The translations under genes were made by a program, and so were the position numbers. The notes beneath the pieces were generated by a model. That model was given only the letters and a program-made list of their open reading frames with translations. It did no database searches and was not told the origin of the DNA. From a virus: 30,350 bases of DNA. Each line of letters opens with the position of its first letter. Within the stretch, counting starts at the first letter, position 1. Positions 29,192 to 30,350 of this stretch are shown in pieces. The stretch is taken from positions 1-30,350 of the IMG/VR virus record IMGVR_UViG_3300020207_001125; one strand, given 5' to 3'.

Positions 29192-29692
29192 TTATTTATC
29201 CTTATCAAGACCTTTTAGACGCTCTAAGAGACTGTTGCGATCAGTAACTACGTAACCTTCTCCACTAATTAATCCGTCGTCTACACCGCTATTTTCTTTG
29301 TCCATTTTTTCTTTTTTGAGTTGCAGTTCAATCATTTTTAATTTTTTATCTAATTTAGCAGTTTTTGCATCTAAGCCAGTCTTGAGCATATTACCTGCAA
29401 CTTCAAATACTCTGCCACTATAACGACTTTCAACATTCATTCCTAATGTCATTAGATCTTCGTATGCGTTTAAAGCACGGTCTGCAATGTCTTCTAATTC
29501 TTCATCTGCTTTATCACCAAGCCCTTTTACATGCGGTAACGCTGCTGAAATTTTATCAAATTCAGCCATTGTATTAAACGTTTCTTGACGTTCTACATCA
29601 TGCTTCTTTTGATCTTTTTCTTGTGACTCAGCTTTTTCTATAATTTCTTTTGAATCAGGTAAGTCTAATAATTCTTCTAATTTTTTAGTCAT
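29192..29692 (-). CDS. 16: Terminase small subunit, T4 gp16-like
   Basis: A 166-residue protein, largely helical and charged, with a central coiled coil. The middle (ADEELEDIADRALNAYEDLMTLGMNVESRYSGRVFEVAGNMLKTGLDAKTAKLDKKLKMIELQLKKEK) matches the phage gp16 pattern in which the long helical hairpin forms the ring that regulates gp17. The length fits T4 gp16 (164). It is preceded by an exact late box. The gap to gp17 of about 1.4 kb with two virion-type genes between is noteworthy, because in T4 the two terminase genes adjoin. Confidence 0.88.
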   Translation of the reverse strand: MTKKLEELLDLPDSKEIIEKAESQEKDQKKHDVERQETFNTMAEFDKISAALPHVKGLGDKADEELEDIADRALNAYEDLMTLGMNVESRYSGRVFEVAGNMLKTGLDAKTAKLDKKLKMIELQLKKEKMDKENSGVDDGLISGEGYVVTDRNSLLERLKGLDKDK

Positions 29693-29705
29693 AGTAACAC
29701 ACCAA

Positions 29706-30332
29706 TTATGTAGTAATATTTATATCTTTAGAATAACCTAGTAATTTAAAATCATCTTCGTATATATTGTATACTATCTTTTCACAATGTTTATTATAGT
29801 ATCGTCTATATGTACTTGGGCCTGTTTTGTTTAAATGATATAAGTCTTCTGTTGTTCCTAAACATTCTTTAATAAAACTGTTTAATTTATCCAATTCTTC
29901 AAATCTAAATAATATATCAACCGGAACATATGGATGTTGTGGCCGGCCTAAAGGAACATGAGGTAATTGGTTACAAAATTCTCTAAATGACATTGGACCA
30001 TATTGATTTTTCCAGTTGTGGTACCAGTCAAGATTTGAAACAGTATTAAAGAACGGGTCTGATTGTTTTGCTAATTTTCTAATATCACTTTCGTATAGAT
30101 ATCTATATAAACTTACTACACGCGAATAGGGATTTCTTGAAATAGCAAATGTTGTACCTAAGTCTTTGCCTAGTGATCTTATTTCTTCAACTGTTGCATG
30201 AGAATCATCATGTAAGGTATAGTATTCTTTTGCATGTTTGAATATATATGCGCTGACACTTTTTCCTGCGGTTTTTGGAATGTGGATAAAAGTATATTTC
30301 TCATTGTTTTTTCCTATAAATGTTATATTCAT
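29706..30332 (-). CDS. Sulfotransferase (PAPS-dependent), copy 2
   Basis: A 208-residue protein with the PAPS loop FIHIPKTAGKS (15-25) and the 3'-phosphate motif SRNPYSRVVS (65-74), as in carbohydrate sulfotransferases of the sulfotransferase-2 group. A third common feature, the RFEELDKLNSFIKECLG segment (about 143-159), also fits. It differs clearly from copy 1 (IPKTAGKS against IPKTGGTS), so the two may sulfate different acceptors. The ATG has AAAGG about 9 bases upstream. It lies directly before gp16, among virion genes, which suggests expression late in infection and possible action on virions. Confidence 0.85.
   Translation of the reverse strand: MNITFIGKNNEKYTFIHIPKTAGKSVSAYIFKHAKEYYTLHDDSHATVEEIRSLGKDLGTTFAISRNPYSRVVSLYRYLYESDIRKLAKQSDPFFNTVSNLDWYHNWKNQYGPMSFREFCNQLPHVPLGRPQHPYVPVDILFRFEELDKLNSFIKECLGTTEDLYHLNKTGPSTYRRYYNKHCEKIVYNIYEDDFKLLGYSKDINITT
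29717..29724 (-). promoter_or_regulatory. Late promoter (exact T4 consensus) upstream of gp16
   Basis: Minus strand TATAAATA. The expected start lies about 18 bases before the gp16 ATG at 29690-29692, giving a short leader, in contrast to the boxes that sit 4-5 bases from an ATG. Confidence 0.65.
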
Positions 30333-30350
30333 CTACGGCGACCTTTATGA

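Noticed and set aside
1-30350. tRNA genes, CRISPR array, insertion sequences, integrase or attachment site
   Set aside because: I looked for cloverleaf ends, regular spaced repeats, transposase motifs and integrase signatures and saw none.

Overview
The window comes from a tailed phage of the T4-like (myovirus) supergroup, most likely a marine one. The T4 core genes that can be recognised are primase (61), uvsW, uvsY, uvsX, 32, 17 and 16. They sit among small proteins and virion proteins that recall, from memory and without a database search, those of marine cyanophages and pelagiphages. The DNA is AT-rich, genes overlap by a few bases, and nearly all lie on the minus strand. KdsA and KdsB point to a Gram-negative host. 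A SAR11-like or other alphaproteobacterial host is an inference from base composition and gene content, not something the sequence proves.

Layout from the right edge, in the direction of minus-strand transcription: sulfotransferase; gp16; two virion-type proteins, the second with a possible -1 frameshift extension; a terminator; gp17; a LysM virion protein; then a sigma70-type promoter with an overlapping palindrome that drives gp32, uvsX, a small acidic protein and uvsY. A glycan island follows (about 13.2-21.5 kb). It holds four DxD glycosyltransferases, three related capsule-synthesis-like transferases, a nucleotidyltransferase-cupin fusion, a polysaccharide pyruvyl transferase, an FkbM-like methyltransferase and a second sulfotransferase. 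A second sigma70-type promoter then drives an unknown protein, uvsW, a cupin, a YhhQ transporter, a methyltransferase, kdsA, kdsB, a possible clamp-loader subunit, a zinc-finger protein, an APS kinase, a DUF2061 membrane protein, a nucleotidyltransferase, peptide deformylase and a 186-residue relic-like DnaE palm protein. A third promoter drives primase, a 33-residue protein and a carbamoyltransferase cut by the left edge.

The most interesting theme is surface-sugar chemistry. The phage appears to carry enzymes for an activated sugar (CMP-Kdo), for the sulfate donor (PAPS), and for glycosyl transfer, sulfation, pyruvylation, methylation and carbamoylation. These could remodel the host envelope or build a glycan on the virion.

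The second theme is expression. Two sigma70-like promoters place the expected transcription start on the A of the ATG. Several late-type octamers (NNTAAATA) lie only 4-5 bases before an ATG that has no ribosome binding site. One pair forms a perfect palindrome between divergent genes. Together they suggest leaderless mRNAs. There are no tRNA or rRNA genes and no CRISPR array that I can see, and no gap longer than 300 bases lacks a gene.
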